64,000 nt of DNA from Bradyrhizobium centrolobii (GTDB lineage: Bacteria; Pseudomonadota; Alphaproteobacteria; Rhizobiales; Xanthobacteraceae). The position numbers and the translations under genes were made by a program. This document shows, in pieces, positions 7,925 through 16,302 of this stretch (within the stretch, counting starts at the first letter, position 1; each line of letters starts with the position of its first letter). The stretch spans positions 59,306 to 123,305 of the forward strand of contig NZ_LUUB01000106.1 of assembly GCF_001641635.1 (NCBI RefSeq), written 5' to 3'. Under the pieces are notes generated by a model. That model had not been told where the DNA came from. It searched no databases and saw nothing but the letters and a program-made list of their open reading frames with translations.

Positions 7925-8049
7925 AGCAGCCAAATCCACTCGACTCCGTCGCGCAATCCTACCAAGGTGGTGCGGTTGTAGCGCTTGACTTCACACCTGG
8001 AGTGGAGCGACCCAAGGCGGCCCGCAGCACCTGCCCAACGACGAAATAA
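7921..8049 (+). CDS. Possible leader small ORF 2 (42 aa)
   Basis: A 42-codon frame (MKQPNPLDSVAQSY start) whose ATG overlaps the stop of the preceding small frame in the ATGA arrangement used for coupled genes. It stops 22 bases before the TRAP substrate-binding gene. There is no recognisable domain. The coupling geometry is the only evidence beyond the open frame. Confidence 0.2.
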   Translation: MKQPNPLDSVAQSYQGGAVVALDFTPGVERPKAARSTCPTTK

Positions 8050-8071
8050 TCAACTCAGGAGGAAAGCCCAG

Positions 8072-9043
8072 ATGAAGACACTAATCGGTATCATCGCAGC
8101 CGCTGCACTGGCGGTCTCAGCGCCCCTGGCGACCGCACGCGATTTCCGCTCCGCCGACATCCACCCCGCCGACTATCCGACCGTCGAAGCCGTCAAGTTC
8201 ATGGGCAAACAGCTCGCGACGGCGAGCGGCGGCAAGCTCGGCGTGAAGGTGTTTCCCAATGGAGCCCTGGGCTCCGAGAAGGACACCATCGAGCAACTCA
8301 AGATCGGCGCACTCGACATGATGCGGATCAACGCATCACCGTTGAACAACTTCGTGCCCGAAACCATCGCGTTGTGCCTGCCCTTCGTGTTCCGGGACAC
8401 GCAGCACATGCGCACGGTGCTTGACGGGCCGATCGGCGACGAAATCCTGGCGGCCATGGAGCCCGCAGGCTTGGTCGGCCTTGCCTATTACGACAGCGGC
8501 GCCCGATCCATTTACACCGTCAAGGCACCGATCAAGTCGCTCGCAGACCTCAAGGGCTTGAAGATTCGCGTTCAGCAGTCCGATCTGTGGGTCGGTATGA
8601 TCGAGAGCCTCGGAGCCAACCCGACGCCGATGCCGTATGGCGAGGTCTATACCGCTCTCAAGACCGGTCTGGTGGACGCTGCCGAGAACAACTGGCCCTC
8701 CTACGAGTCGTCGCGCCATTTCGAGGCAGCCAAGTTCTACAACGTCACTGAGCACTCCCTGGCGCCCGAAGTTCTCGTGATGTCCAAGAAGGTCTGGGAC
8801 ACGCTGAGCAAGGAGGATCAGGCGATGATCCGCAAGGCGGCCAAGGAATCGGTGCCCTACATGCGCAAGCTCTGGGACGAGCGTGAGCAGGCTTCCCGCA
8901 AGACCGTCGAGGCGGCCGGCGTTCAGGTCGTTCCGATCGCCAACAAGGCGGAATTCGTCGACGCGATGAAGCCGGTCTACGCCAAGTTCGCTGGTGACGA
9001 AAAGCTGCAGAGCCTCGTCAAGCGTATCCAGGACACGAAGTAA
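8072..9043 (+). CDS. TRAP transporter substrate-binding protein (DctP family)
   Basis: A 323-residue periplasmic solute receptor. A signal peptide (MKTLIGIIAAAALAVSAPLATA) with likely cleavage after ATA is followed by a DctP domain, including the family-typical SARSIYTVK-like GARSIYTV, LKIRVQQS and YTALKTGLVDAAENN segments. The conserved Arg of the IRV motif binds substrate carboxylates in this family, so an organic acid is likely. ATG 8072 is chosen because AGGAGGAAAG lies 6-15 bases before it; upstream codons in frame lack this signal. First gene of a TRAP operon with both permeases and an SDR dehydrogenase. Confidence 0.93.
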   Translation: MKTLIGIIAAAALAVSAPLATARDFRSADIHPADYPTVEAVKFMGKQLATASGGKLGVKVFPNGALGSEKDTIEQLKIGALDMMRINASPLNNFVPETIALCLPFVFRDTQHMRTVLDGPIGDEILAAMEPAGLVGLAYYDSGARSIYTVKAPIKSLADLKGLKIRVQQSDLWVGMIESLGANPTPMPYGEVYTALKTGLVDAAENNWPSYESSRHFEAAKFYNVTEHSLAPEVLVMSKKVWDTLSKEDQAMIRKAAKESVPYMRKLWDEREQASRKTVEAAGVQVVPIANKAEFVDAMKPVYAKFAGDEKLQSLVKRIQDTK

Positions 9044-9106
9044 GAACATAGCGTCGGGTTCCGGCGTCGCCGACCGGCGACACCGGACCCTCGCAAGGAG
9101 ACGCGG

Positions 9107-9658
9107 ATGTCAGATCCACACGTCGCAAGCCACGAGCCGGAGGCGGAAGCCGCACGCCCGTCTACCGGCTTGCTGTCGCGCATCAATGCCGTCGTCGCTC
9201 GCGTGGGCATGTATCTGTCCGTGAGCGGCCTGCTCGTCATCGTCACCATCGTGTTCTACCAGGTGTTCGGACGTTACGTGCTCAATTCCAGCCCGACCTG
9301 GACGGAGAACCTTGCGCTGGTTCTGATCCTGTATGTCACGCTGATCGGCGCCGCCGTCGGCGTGCGCGATGCCGGACACATCGGAATGGACAGTTTGCTG
9401 GTGATGCTTCCGGATCAACTGCGAGAGAAGATCGAGCTTGTGATCCACGTCCTGGTGGCCGTGTTTGGCATTGCGATGGTCTACAACGGCTGGATACTCG
9501 GGGCGTCGGTCGGAACCGTGAAGATCCCCAATCTCGGCCTTCCTGAGGTTGTCCGCTACGTTCCGCTGATCGCCTCCGGCGTCCTGATCGTCTCCTTTTC
9601 AATCGAGCACATCATTGCTCTCCTGCGCGGCGAAGAGGTCGTCCCCTCATGGAATTGA
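9107..9658 (+). CDS. TRAP transporter small permease (DctQ family)
   Basis: A 183-residue inner-membrane protein with four predicted helices (about 37-57, 68-90, 105-130 and 145-165) and the DctQ hallmark FGRYVLNSSPTWTENLA. It forms the membrane unit with the large subunit that takes solute from the DctP receptor using the sodium gradient. The AAGGAG site is 7 bases upstream of ATG. Its last 10 bases overlap the start of the large permease gene, showing tight coupling. Confidence 0.93.
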   Translation: MSDPHVASHEPEAEAARPSTGLLSRINAVVARVGMYLSVSGLLVIVTIVFYQVFGRYVLNSSPTWTENLALVLILYVTLIGAAVGVRDAGHIGMDSLLVMLPDQLREKIELVIHVLVAVFGIAMVYNGWILGASVGTVKIPNLGLPEVVRYVPLIASGVLIVSFSIEHIIALLRGEEVVPSWN

Positions 9659-10941
9659 TCATTCTCGGCGCTTCCTTCTTCGGCTTCCTGATCCTCGGCG
9701 TACCAGTCGCCTTCGCGATCGGCCTCTCGGCGATTTGTACCATCCTCTACGAAGGCTTGCCGGTCGCCGTCATCTTCCAGCAGATGATGTCGGGGATGAA
9801 CATCTTCTCCTTCCTTGCCATACCGTTCTTCGTCTTCAGCGGTGAGCTGATGTTGCATGGCGGCGTCGCCGACAAGATCGTGCAGCTCGCCAAGAATCTC
9901 GTCGGGCACATCCGCGGCGGGCTCGGCATGTCGAACGTGGTGGCCTGCACGCTGTTCGGCGGCGTATCCGGTTCGCCCGTGGCCGACGTGTCGGCGATGG
10001 GAGCGGTGATGATCCCGATGATGAAAAAGGAAGGTTTCGACACCGACTACGCCGTCAACGTCACCACCCACGCCTCGCTGGTCGGAGCGCTGATGCCGAC
10101 CAGTCACAACATGATCATCTATGCCCTGGCCGCCGGCGGCAAGGTATCGATCGGCGCGCTTATCGCCGCCGGCCTCATGCCGGCGCTCGTGCTGATGCTG
10201 TGCATGCTGGTTGCCGCTTACGCGGTCGCGGTGAAGCGAGGCTATCCGGCCGGCAAGTTCCCCGGCTGGGCCGAGGTTTTCCGCTCGTTCGCGTCCGCGC
10301 TCCCCGGCCTTCTGATCGTCGGCATCATCCTGGCGGGCATCCTGTCCGGCGTCTTCACCGCAACTGAATCCGCAGCCGTCGCGGTCACCTACACGATCCT
10401 GCTGACCTTCTTCATCTACCGGACCATGACCTGGCAGAACTTCCTGCGCGCCGCGGCCAAGGCAGTGAAGACGACAGGCGTGGTGCTGCTGCTGATCGGC
10501 GTCTCCACCATGTTCCAGTATCTGATGGGGCTCTACGAGGTGGCCGACCTCGCCGGCGATATGATGAGCAAGGTATCCACGGAACCCTGGGCCATCTTCC
10601 TGCTCATCAACATCATCCTGTTCGTGCTCGGCACGTTCATGGACATGGCAGCGACCATCCTGATCTGCACTCCGATCTTCCTGCCGATCGCGATGAAGGC
10701 GGGCATGGATCCGGTGCAGTTCGGCATGCTGATGCTGATCAACTGCGCCCTGGGGCTGAACACCCCGCCGGTCGGAACGACGCAGTTCGTGGGCTGCGCC
10801 ATCGGTGGCATCTCGGTGGGCGCGGTGATGCGCACCATCCTGCCGTTCTACGCCGCCCTGATCGCGGCGCTCATGTTCGTGACCTACATCCCCGCCTTCT
10901 CGCTGTGGCTGCCCCGTCTGCTGATGGGCTATAAGGGATAG
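9649..10941 (+). CDS. TRAP transporter large permease (DctM family)
   Basis: A 430-residue, roughly 12-helix inner-membrane protein of the DctM family, full length. Typical segments are LAIPFFVFSGELM, ASLVGALMPTSHNMIIY and LNTPPVGTTQFVG, the last marking the second pseudo-symmetric substrate and sodium site. It drives sodium-coupled import with DctQ and DctP encoded directly upstream. The SDR gene follows after 22 bases with its own ribosome site, so the imported solute may be the SDR substrate. Confidence 0.94.
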   Translation: MELIILGASFFGFLILGVPVAFAIGLSAICTILYEGLPVAVIFQQMMSGMNIFSFLAIPFFVFSGELMLHGGVADKIVQLAKNLVGHIRGGLGMSNVVACTLFGGVSGSPVADVSAMGAVMIPMMKKEGFDTDYAVNVTTHASLVGALMPTSHNMIIYALAAGGKVSIGALIAAGLMPALVLMLCMLVAAYAVAVKRGYPAGKFPGWAEVFRSFASALPGLLIVGIILAGILSGVFTATESAAVAVTYTILLTFFIYRTMTWQNFLRAAAKAVKTTGVVLLLIGVSTMFQYLMGLYEVADLAGDMMSKVSTEPWAIFLLINIILFVLGTFMDMAATILICTPIFLPIAMKAGMDPVQFGMLMLINCALGLNTPPVGTTQFVGCAIGGISVGAVMRTILPFYAALIAALMFVTYIPAFSLWLPRLLMGYKG

Positions 10942-10963
10942 CAGCAACAGGGAGAATCTGTCC

Positions 10964-11770
10964 GTGACTGACTATCGCAAGCTCTTCGATCTCACCGACA
11001 AGACCGCTGTCGTGCTCGGCGCAGCATCGGGTATCGGCAAGTCGTCGGCAGAAGCGCTGGCCGGGCTCGGTGCCCGTGTCGTCTGTGCGGACCGCGCGCT
11101 TGACGCGGCCGAAGCGACCGCCGCCGGCATTCGCGAGCAGGGCGGCTGGGCCGAGGCCGCCGCGTGCGACGCTGCGAGCGCGGCGGATGTCGCAGCGCTG
11201 GCCACGACGGTGATGCAGAAATTCCCGCGGCTCGACATCGCTGTGACGACGCCCGGGCTCAATATCCGCAAGACCATTCTCGATTACACCGAGGAAGATC
11301 TCGACCGCGTTGTTACGCTGAACGTCAAGGGCACCGTCTGGTTCTTCCAGGCCTTTGGCCGCATCATGGTGGAGCAGAAGAGCGGCAGCATCATCGCCTG
11401 CTCCTCGGTGCGCGCGGTGACGATCGAACCGGGCCTTGCCGTGTATGGCTCGACCAAGGCGGCGATCGGCCTCCTGGTGAAGGGATTTGCCTCCGAGGTC
11501 GGCCGCTCCGGCGTGCGCGTCAACGCGATCGCGCCGAGCATCGCGGAGACGGCGCTGACCGGCCCGTTCAAGCAGCGCCCCGATATCTATAATCTCTACG
11601 CCGGCCACACCGTCTTTAACCGCTGGAGCAGCGCGGACGAGGTCGCGACCGCCGTTGCCTATCTCGCTTCGGATGCCGCGAGCTATGTCAGCGGCAGCAC
11701 GCTGTTCGTCGATGGCGGCTGGACCGCCGTCGACGGTCCGCCCACCGGCCTCACCCAGTTGAACAAGTAA
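10964..11770 (+). CDS. SDR family oxidoreductase linked to the TRAP transporter
   Basis: A 268-residue classical short-chain dehydrogenase. The Rossmann loop GAASGIG is at residues ~20-26, the catalytic Ser lies in IACSSVRA, YGSTK supplies Tyr and Lys, and the C-terminal SGSTLFVDGGW is typical. The usual NNAG motif reads TTPGLN, an unusual variant. D42 in VVCADRA at the end of strand beta-2 suggests preference for NAD. GTG start with GGGAGA 9 bases upstream. It probably oxidises or reduces a hydroxy acid or sugar acid brought in by the TRAP system; the substrate is not identifiable. Confidence 0.85.
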   Translation: MTDYRKLFDLTDKTAVVLGAASGIGKSSAEALAGLGARVVCADRALDAAEATAAGIREQGGWAEAAACDAASAADVAALATTVMQKFPRLDIAVTTPGLNIRKTILDYTEEDLDRVVTLNVKGTVWFFQAFGRIMVEQKSGSIIACSSVRAVTIEPGLAVYGSTKAAIGLLVKGFASEVGRSGVRVNAIAPSIAETALTGPFKQRPDIYNLYAGHTVFNRWSSADEVATAVAYLASDAASYVSGSTLFVDGGWTAVDGPPTGLTQLNK

Positions 11771-11785
11771 GGCGCGCCCGAGCAT

Positions 11786-12484
11786 CTAGCCGGCAAAGCC
11801 CACGCGCCGGCGCAGCTCCCTTTGGTCTGCGCCGGCCAACAGTGCGATCAGCGCGCGTGCCTCTGCCGGATGCGTGGCCCGCGTAGTGACGCCGGCTGTG
11901 TACATCGTGACGAGCTCGCATCCCGGCGGCAGCGATCCGGACAGCACGATGCCGTCGGTCGCGATGATCTCCGTTGCTTGCGTGCATCCGATCGGCCTTT
12001 GCGCGGTGGATGCCGCAAGCTCGCGCATCGCGGTCGCGCCGTTCGGATAGATCTTGAGGCGCGATGCGACCTCATAGGCAATGCCGAGCTGATCCAGGAC
12101 CTTGGCCACGTGCATGCCGGCGGTCGAGGCCTTGGTGTCCGGGACGAAGATGGCGTCGGCGGCGCGCAGCACCTCGCGCAGATCGGCTTCAGTTCTGACC
12201 GCCACCTTGGGATCGCTTGCACGAACCGCGAGCGCGGTCTCGACCTGGCCGATGTCTGCAATCGATGCGGGCGTCACGAGCTGCTCGGCTGCGAGCTTGG
12301 CCACGAGCGTGCGCGTCAGGATGACGAGATCCGCCGGCGCGCTCGCGCGTAGCTTGTCGGCCATGATGCCGACCGCGCCGAACTCGCCGTCGATGCCGAA
12401 TCCGGTCTGCGCCTTGAAGGCCTCGCTGAGGCCGCGCACCAGGCCTTGCGCCGCGCCTCCGCTCAGGATGTTCAGTGTCGTCAC
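11786..12484 (-). CDS. ModA-like substrate-binding domain protein without signal peptide
   Basis: A 232-residue protein of the type II periplasmic-binding fold, closest in style to molybdate/solute-binding proteins (LNILSGGAAQGLVRGLSEAF, GIMADKLRASAPADLVILT, FVPDTKASTAGMHVAKVL). It starts at the beta-strand with no secretion signal, so it appears cytosolic. The ATG overlaps the stop of the molybdenum hydroxylase large subunit by 4 bases. This links it to a molybdenum enzyme: it could bind molybdate, cofactor or substrate, or act as a maturation aid. None of these is proven; substrate sensing is another option. Confidence 0.7.
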   Translation of the reverse strand: MTTLNILSGGAAQGLVRGLSEAFKAQTGFGIDGEFGAVGIMADKLRASAPADLVILTRTLVAKLAAEQLVTPASIADIGQVETALAVRASDPKVAVRTEADLREVLRAADAIFVPDTKASTAGMHVAKVLDQLGIAYEVASRLKIYPNGATAMRELAASTAQRPIGCTQATEIIATDGIVLSGSLPPGCELVTMYTAGVTTRATHPAEARALIALLAGADQRELRRRVGFAG

Positions 12485-14613
12485 GATGCAAGCTCCATGG
12501 CTGCAATGATCCTGTCGCGCGTGATCGGCAGGTCGCGCACGCGTACGCCGAGGCCGTCGAACACCGCGTTCGCGATCGCCGCCGTCACCGGGCCGTGAGC
12601 GGCTTCACCGGCGCCGACCGGCTCGATCTCCGGCCGCTGGATGACCTCGACATCCACCGCCGGCACCTCGCTGAACGTCAGGATCGGATAGTCCGTCCAG
12701 GAGGTGGACGTGATGTGCGTGCGGTCGAACCGGACGCGCTCCTTCAGCACCCAGCTCGTCGCCTGGATCGCGCCGCCCTCGATCTGGTTGATCACGCCGT
12801 CAGGATTGATGGCCTCGCCGACATCGACCGCGAGCGTCAGTCGCTTCACGCGGATGTCGTCGTCGCCTGCGATCTCGGCAATCGCGGCGCAATAGGCGCC
12901 CGTGTTCTTGTAGCGCGCAAAGCCGACGCCGTGGCCGACGCCGGCTCGCTTCTGCGACTTCCACTGCGCGCGTCGCGCCGCAGCGCGGATGACGTCGCTC
13001 GCGCGCTCGTCGCGGAGATGACGCAGACGGAACTCGATCGGGTCTTCGCCGCGCAGAGCAGCGATCTCGTCGAGCAGGGATTCAATGGCGAACACGTTGG
13101 CTTGCCCGCCCAGAGTTCGCAGCGCCGAGGTGCGCACCGGCATGGACAGCAGCCGATGGCTTGTGATTGTCCAAGCCGGGAAGTCATAGAGCGGAACGGA
13201 GTTGCGGTCCCCGCCGCCGCCATTCGCAGCCGGCGGATTGGAGGAGATCATCCGGGGGTAGGGGTTCGCGATCTCGGTTGCCGCAAGCAGCGCAGGCTGC
13301 GCCGCGCGTCCCGGCCGAGCCGCATGGCCATTGCTCCAGATCGCATGGCGCCAGCCGACGATCTCGTTGTCCGCATCGAGATCGGCCTCGATCTCGATCG
13401 CCATTGCGGCGCCGAATGGCGCGTGTGACATCTCGTCGTGACGCGACCATTGCACCCGGACCGGACGGCCGCCCGCGGCCTTGGCCAGCAGCACAGCATC
13501 GAGCGCGACGTCATCGGCCGCATTGTGTCCGTAGCAGCCGGCGCCCTCCATGTGCTCGACGATGATGCTCTCGGCCGGGAGCTTGAGCACGATGGCGAGA
13601 TCGGCGCGCAGCAGGTAGACGCCCTGACTGTGCGTCCAGACCTGGACGCGATCGCCGTTCCATTGCGCCATGGCGCAGGACGGCGCGATCGAGGCATGCG
13701 CGATGTAGGGGCGGGTATATTGCCGGCGCACGGTACGGCTGGGCTTGCTCGTCTTTGCCGATGACCTGGTGTCGATGATGGTCGTCTCGACCGGCTGAGT
13801 TCTGAGGAAGCCTGCCAGATCATCTTCATTGGGCAGCGGCTCGCCAGCCGACCACGTTGCGCCCTTGCGCAAGGCTTTCAGCGCAGCTTCGGCCGCTCCC
13901 TCACTGTCGGCGACCACGCCGGCAAAGCCGCCGTCGCGGACGATTGCGATGAAGCCGGGAACGGCGCGCGCGGCGGCTTCGTCGAGCGCGATCAATTTGG
14001 CGCCTGAAATATCCGGCCGCAGCACGCGTCCGTGCAGCAGGCCCGGCAGCGCGCGATCATGGATGAACCGCGGCCGCGCGAACACCTTGTCCGGAATGTC
14101 GACGCGCTGGATCGATTGTCCGGCGATGCCGCGGAGCGCAGCGCGCTTCGCGATCGCGTCCGCAGTGGCCTCGCGGTCGAGGGAGACTTCGCCGGCCAGC
14201 TCCCAATAGCTGGTCCTGACATTGCCGGGTCCCGAAATCGTGCCGTCATTGATATCGAGCCGCGACGCATCGACGCCGAGGCGCTCCGATGCTGCGACCA
14301 GGAAGAGCAGACGCACCTCGGCACAGACCTGGCGCAGCGCGCGACCGGATTGCTGGATCGAGAGGCTGCCCGAGGTGACGCCCTCGTTCGGGCTGGCCGC
14401 TGTCGAGGCGCGGATCATCTCGACCCGCGCGATATCGACATCGAGCTCGTCCGCGGCGATCTGCGCCAGCGCGGTGACGATGCCCTGGCCGATCTCGACC
14501 TTGCCCGGCGAGATCGCGACATGGCCTTCGTCGGTGAACTTCACCCAGGACGACAGTTTTGGATTGACCGCCAAACTGACCGGCAATTTCGGGGTAGGGG
14601 ATGGCGTGCTCAT
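12481..14613 (-). CDS. Xanthine dehydrogenase-family molybdopterin-binding large subunit
   Basis: A 710-residue large subunit of a two-subunit molybdenum hydroxylase (isoquinoline 1-oxidoreductase/IorB-like), which hydroxylates heterocycles or aldehydes. Domain cues are SPGKVEIGQGIVTALAQIAADELD near the N-terminus, YTRPYIAHASIAPSCAMAQW for the first molybdopterin half and EGGAIQATSWVLKE near the C-terminus, with GAGEAAHGPVTAAIANA giving the conserved catalytic Glu context. I start at the ATG that overlaps the small-subunit stop (ATGA), not at an upstream in-frame codon inside that gene. No FAD subunit gene is nearby, consistent with IorAB-type enzymes that pass electrons elsewhere, often to cytochromes. 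Confidence 0.88.
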   Translation of the reverse strand: MSTPSPTPKLPVSLAVNPKLSSWVKFTDEGHVAISPGKVEIGQGIVTALAQIAADELDVDIARVEMIRASTAASPNEGVTSGSLSIQQSGRALRQVCAEVRLLFLVAASERLGVDASRLDINDGTISGPGNVRTSYWELAGEVSLDREATADAIAKRAALRGIAGQSIQRVDIPDKVFARPRFIHDRALPGLLHGRVLRPDISGAKLIALDEAAARAVPGFIAIVRDGGFAGVVADSEGAAEAALKALRKGATWSAGEPLPNEDDLAGFLRTQPVETTIIDTRSSAKTSKPSRTVRRQYTRPYIAHASIAPSCAMAQWNGDRVQVWTHSQGVYLLRADLAIVLKLPAESIIVEHMEGAGCYGHNAADDVALDAVLLAKAAGGRPVRVQWSRHDEMSHAPFGAAMAIEIEADLDADNEIVGWRHAIWSNGHAARPGRAAQPALLAATEIANPYPRMISSNPPAANGGGGDRNSVPLYDFPAWTITSHRLLSMPVRTSALRTLGGQANVFAIESLLDEIAALRGEDPIEFRLRHLRDERASDVIRAAARRAQWKSQKRAGVGHGVGFARYKNTGAYCAAIAEIAGDDDIRVKRLTLAVDVGEAINPDGVINQIEGGAIQATSWVLKERVRFDRTHITSTSWTDYPILTFSEVPAVDVEVIQRPEIEPVGAGEAAHGPVTAAIANAVFDGLGVRVRDLPITRDRIIAAMELAS

Positions 14614-15080
14614 GGCGTAGCCGTCTCCGACGCTGCCCGCAGCACGGCGCGCACCATGCGGTTGTGCGATCCGCAGCGGCACAGATTGCGATCGAGTGCT
14701 GCCCTGACTTCAGCCTCTGTCGGCGACGGATTGCGCTTCAGCAGCGCCGCCGCGCTGACGAGGACTCCCGACACGCAATAGCCGCACTGCATCGCCTGTT
14801 CGGAAATGAAGGCGCGTTGCAGCGGATGCGGTTGCTCGGCCGTGCCGAGGCCTTCGACGGTGGTGACGTCCTTGTCGGCGACCGACCACATCGGCATGTC
14901 GCAGGACGCCATCGCGCGATCACCGATCATGACATAGCAGGCGCCGCACTCATTGGCCCCGCAGCCGAAATGCGGGCCGGTGACGCCGAGCCGGCCGCGC
15001 AGCACATCAAGCAGCATCTGATCCGGATCGACCTCCACCGCAGCCGCGGTGCCGTTGAGACGGAAGCGAATAGTCGGCAT
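14610..15080 (-). CDS. (2Fe-2S)-binding small subunit of the molybdenum hydroxylase
   Basis: A 156-residue IorA/CoxS-like protein. The N-terminal plant-type ferredoxin motif is GCGANECGACYVMIGDRAMASC and the C-terminal cluster motif includes QCGYC and LCRCG, giving two [2Fe-2S] clusters that carry electrons from the molybdenum site. I place the start at MPTIRFRLNG; earlier in-frame codons overlap the upstream gene. It is translated just before the large subunit, with an ATGA overlap, and 14 bases after a TTT-type binding-protein gene, so all four genes form one operon. Confidence 0.91.
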   Translation of the reverse strand: MPTIRFRLNGTAAAVEVDPDQMLLDVLRGRLGVTGPHFGCGANECGACYVMIGDRAMASCDMPMWSVADKDVTTVEGLGTAEQPHPLQRAFISEQAMQCGYCVSGVLVSAAALLKRNPSPTEAEVRAALDRNLCRCGSHNRMVRAVLRAASETATP

Positions 15081-15094
15081 GATCGAACGCGGCC

Positions 15095-16069
15095 TCAGGA
15101 CTTGTCGAACTTCTTGACGACATCGGCCCATTTGGCGATGTCGCCGCGCAGGAATTTGTCGAACTCCTCGGGCGTCATCGACATGGGTACGGCCCCCTGT
15201 TCTGTCCAGAGTTTTACGATGTCGGGCCGCTTCACCATTGCGTTCACGGCGGCATTGAGCTTGTCGATGATCGGCTTCGGCGTGCCGGCCGGCGCCATGA
15301 GGCCGAGCCAGATCGTTGCCTCATAGCCGGGCACACCGGCCTCGCCTGCGGTCGGCACGTTCGGCAGCACCGCGGAGCGTTGCTGGCCGGTGGTCGCAAG
15401 CGCGCGCACCTGGTTCTCGCCGATGTTCGGCGCCATCGCCGGCACCGCGTCGATCATCATCTGCACCTGTCCGCCGATCACACCGCTGCGCGCCTCGCCG
15501 CTGTTGCGATAGGGAACGTGCACGACTTCGATGCCGGCCATGGCTTTGAACAACTCGCCCGCCATGTGGTACGGTGTGCCCTGGCCGGACGAGGCGTAGT
15601 TCAGCTTGCCCGGCTGCGACTTGGTGAGCGCGATGAATTCCTGGAGCGTCTTCGCCGGCACCGTCGGGCTCACCACGATGACGAGATCGGAATAGTTCAC
15701 CGGGGCGATCGGCGCGAGATCGCGCATCAGGTCGTATTTGCGCTGCGCCGGGGTCAACAGCGATTCGTTTGCGGTCTGGGTGTTGGACATCATGAGCAGC
15801 GTGTAGCCGTCGGCCGGCGACTTCACTGCTTCGACCGTGCCGATGACGCCGCCCGCACCGGTGCGGTTCTCGATGACGAAGGGCTGGCCAAAACTCTCCT
15901 GGAGGACATTGCCGATCAGCCGGGCCGCGACATCAGCCGGGCCACCGGCGCCGAAGGGCACGACGATGCGGACGGCATGGGCGGGATATTCTTGGGCCAA
16001 ACAGGAGGGGGCGGATAATGAACTAAGCAGGCCAGCCGCCAGCGCCAGCACGAATCTTGGGGCCGTCAT
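15095..16069 (-). CDS. Tripartite tricarboxylate transporter substrate-binding protein (Bug family), orphan
   Basis: A 324-residue periplasmic receptor: signal peptide (MTAPRFVLALAAGLLSSLSAPSCLA) then a TctC/Bug domain with RIVVPFGAGGPADVAARLIG, GNAGTVEAVK-like GVIGTVEAVK and SSGQGTPYHMAGELF. No TctA or TctB partner is adjacent; Bug proteins often outnumber membrane partners. Leading the molybdenum hydroxylase operon, it may capture the acid or heterocycle that the enzyme oxidises. Start ATG 16069 is preferred over a GTG two codons upstream because GGGAGGT sits 5 bases before it. Transcribed divergently from the molybdopterin oxidoreductase gene. Confidence 0.9.
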   Translation of the reverse strand: MTAPRFVLALAAGLLSSLSAPSCLAQEYPAHAVRIVVPFGAGGPADVAARLIGNVLQESFGQPFVIENRTGAGGVIGTVEAVKSPADGYTLLMMSNTQTANESLLTPAQRKYDLMRDLAPIAPVNYSDLVIVVSPTVPAKTLQEFIALTKSQPGKLNYASSGQGTPYHMAGELFKAMAGIEVVHVPYRNSGEARSGVIGGQVQMMIDAVPAMAPNIGENQVRALATTGQQRSAVLPNVPTAGEAGVPGYEATIWLGLMAPAGTPKPIIDKLNAAVNAMVKRPDIVKLWTEQGAVPMSMTPEEFDKFLRGDIAKWADVVKKFDKS

Positions 16070-16302
16070 GCCCACCTCCCTCTGTCGTTCTTGTTGGCCG
16101 GCACTGTAGCGGCAGGGCGCGCGGACTGTCGACGCCTCAGAAAGTCGATCGAGGCGGGAATATCGGCCGGCTTTCGGGGTGACTTCGCGCCATTTCGCGG
16201 TCGCGGCAGGAACCGGCGGCGCGCGCGGTTTGAGCCAATTGCATGGGTAATGCCGGATATATGCCCTCGGCTGCCCGGTATTTTGGTGTTACGAATTTCC
16301 CC

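Noticed and set aside
9556..10947. Long minus-strand open frame opposite the DctM permease
   Set aside because: The composition (His, Asp, Gln and Arg repeats) is that of an antisense shadow; the plus-strand permease is unmistakable.
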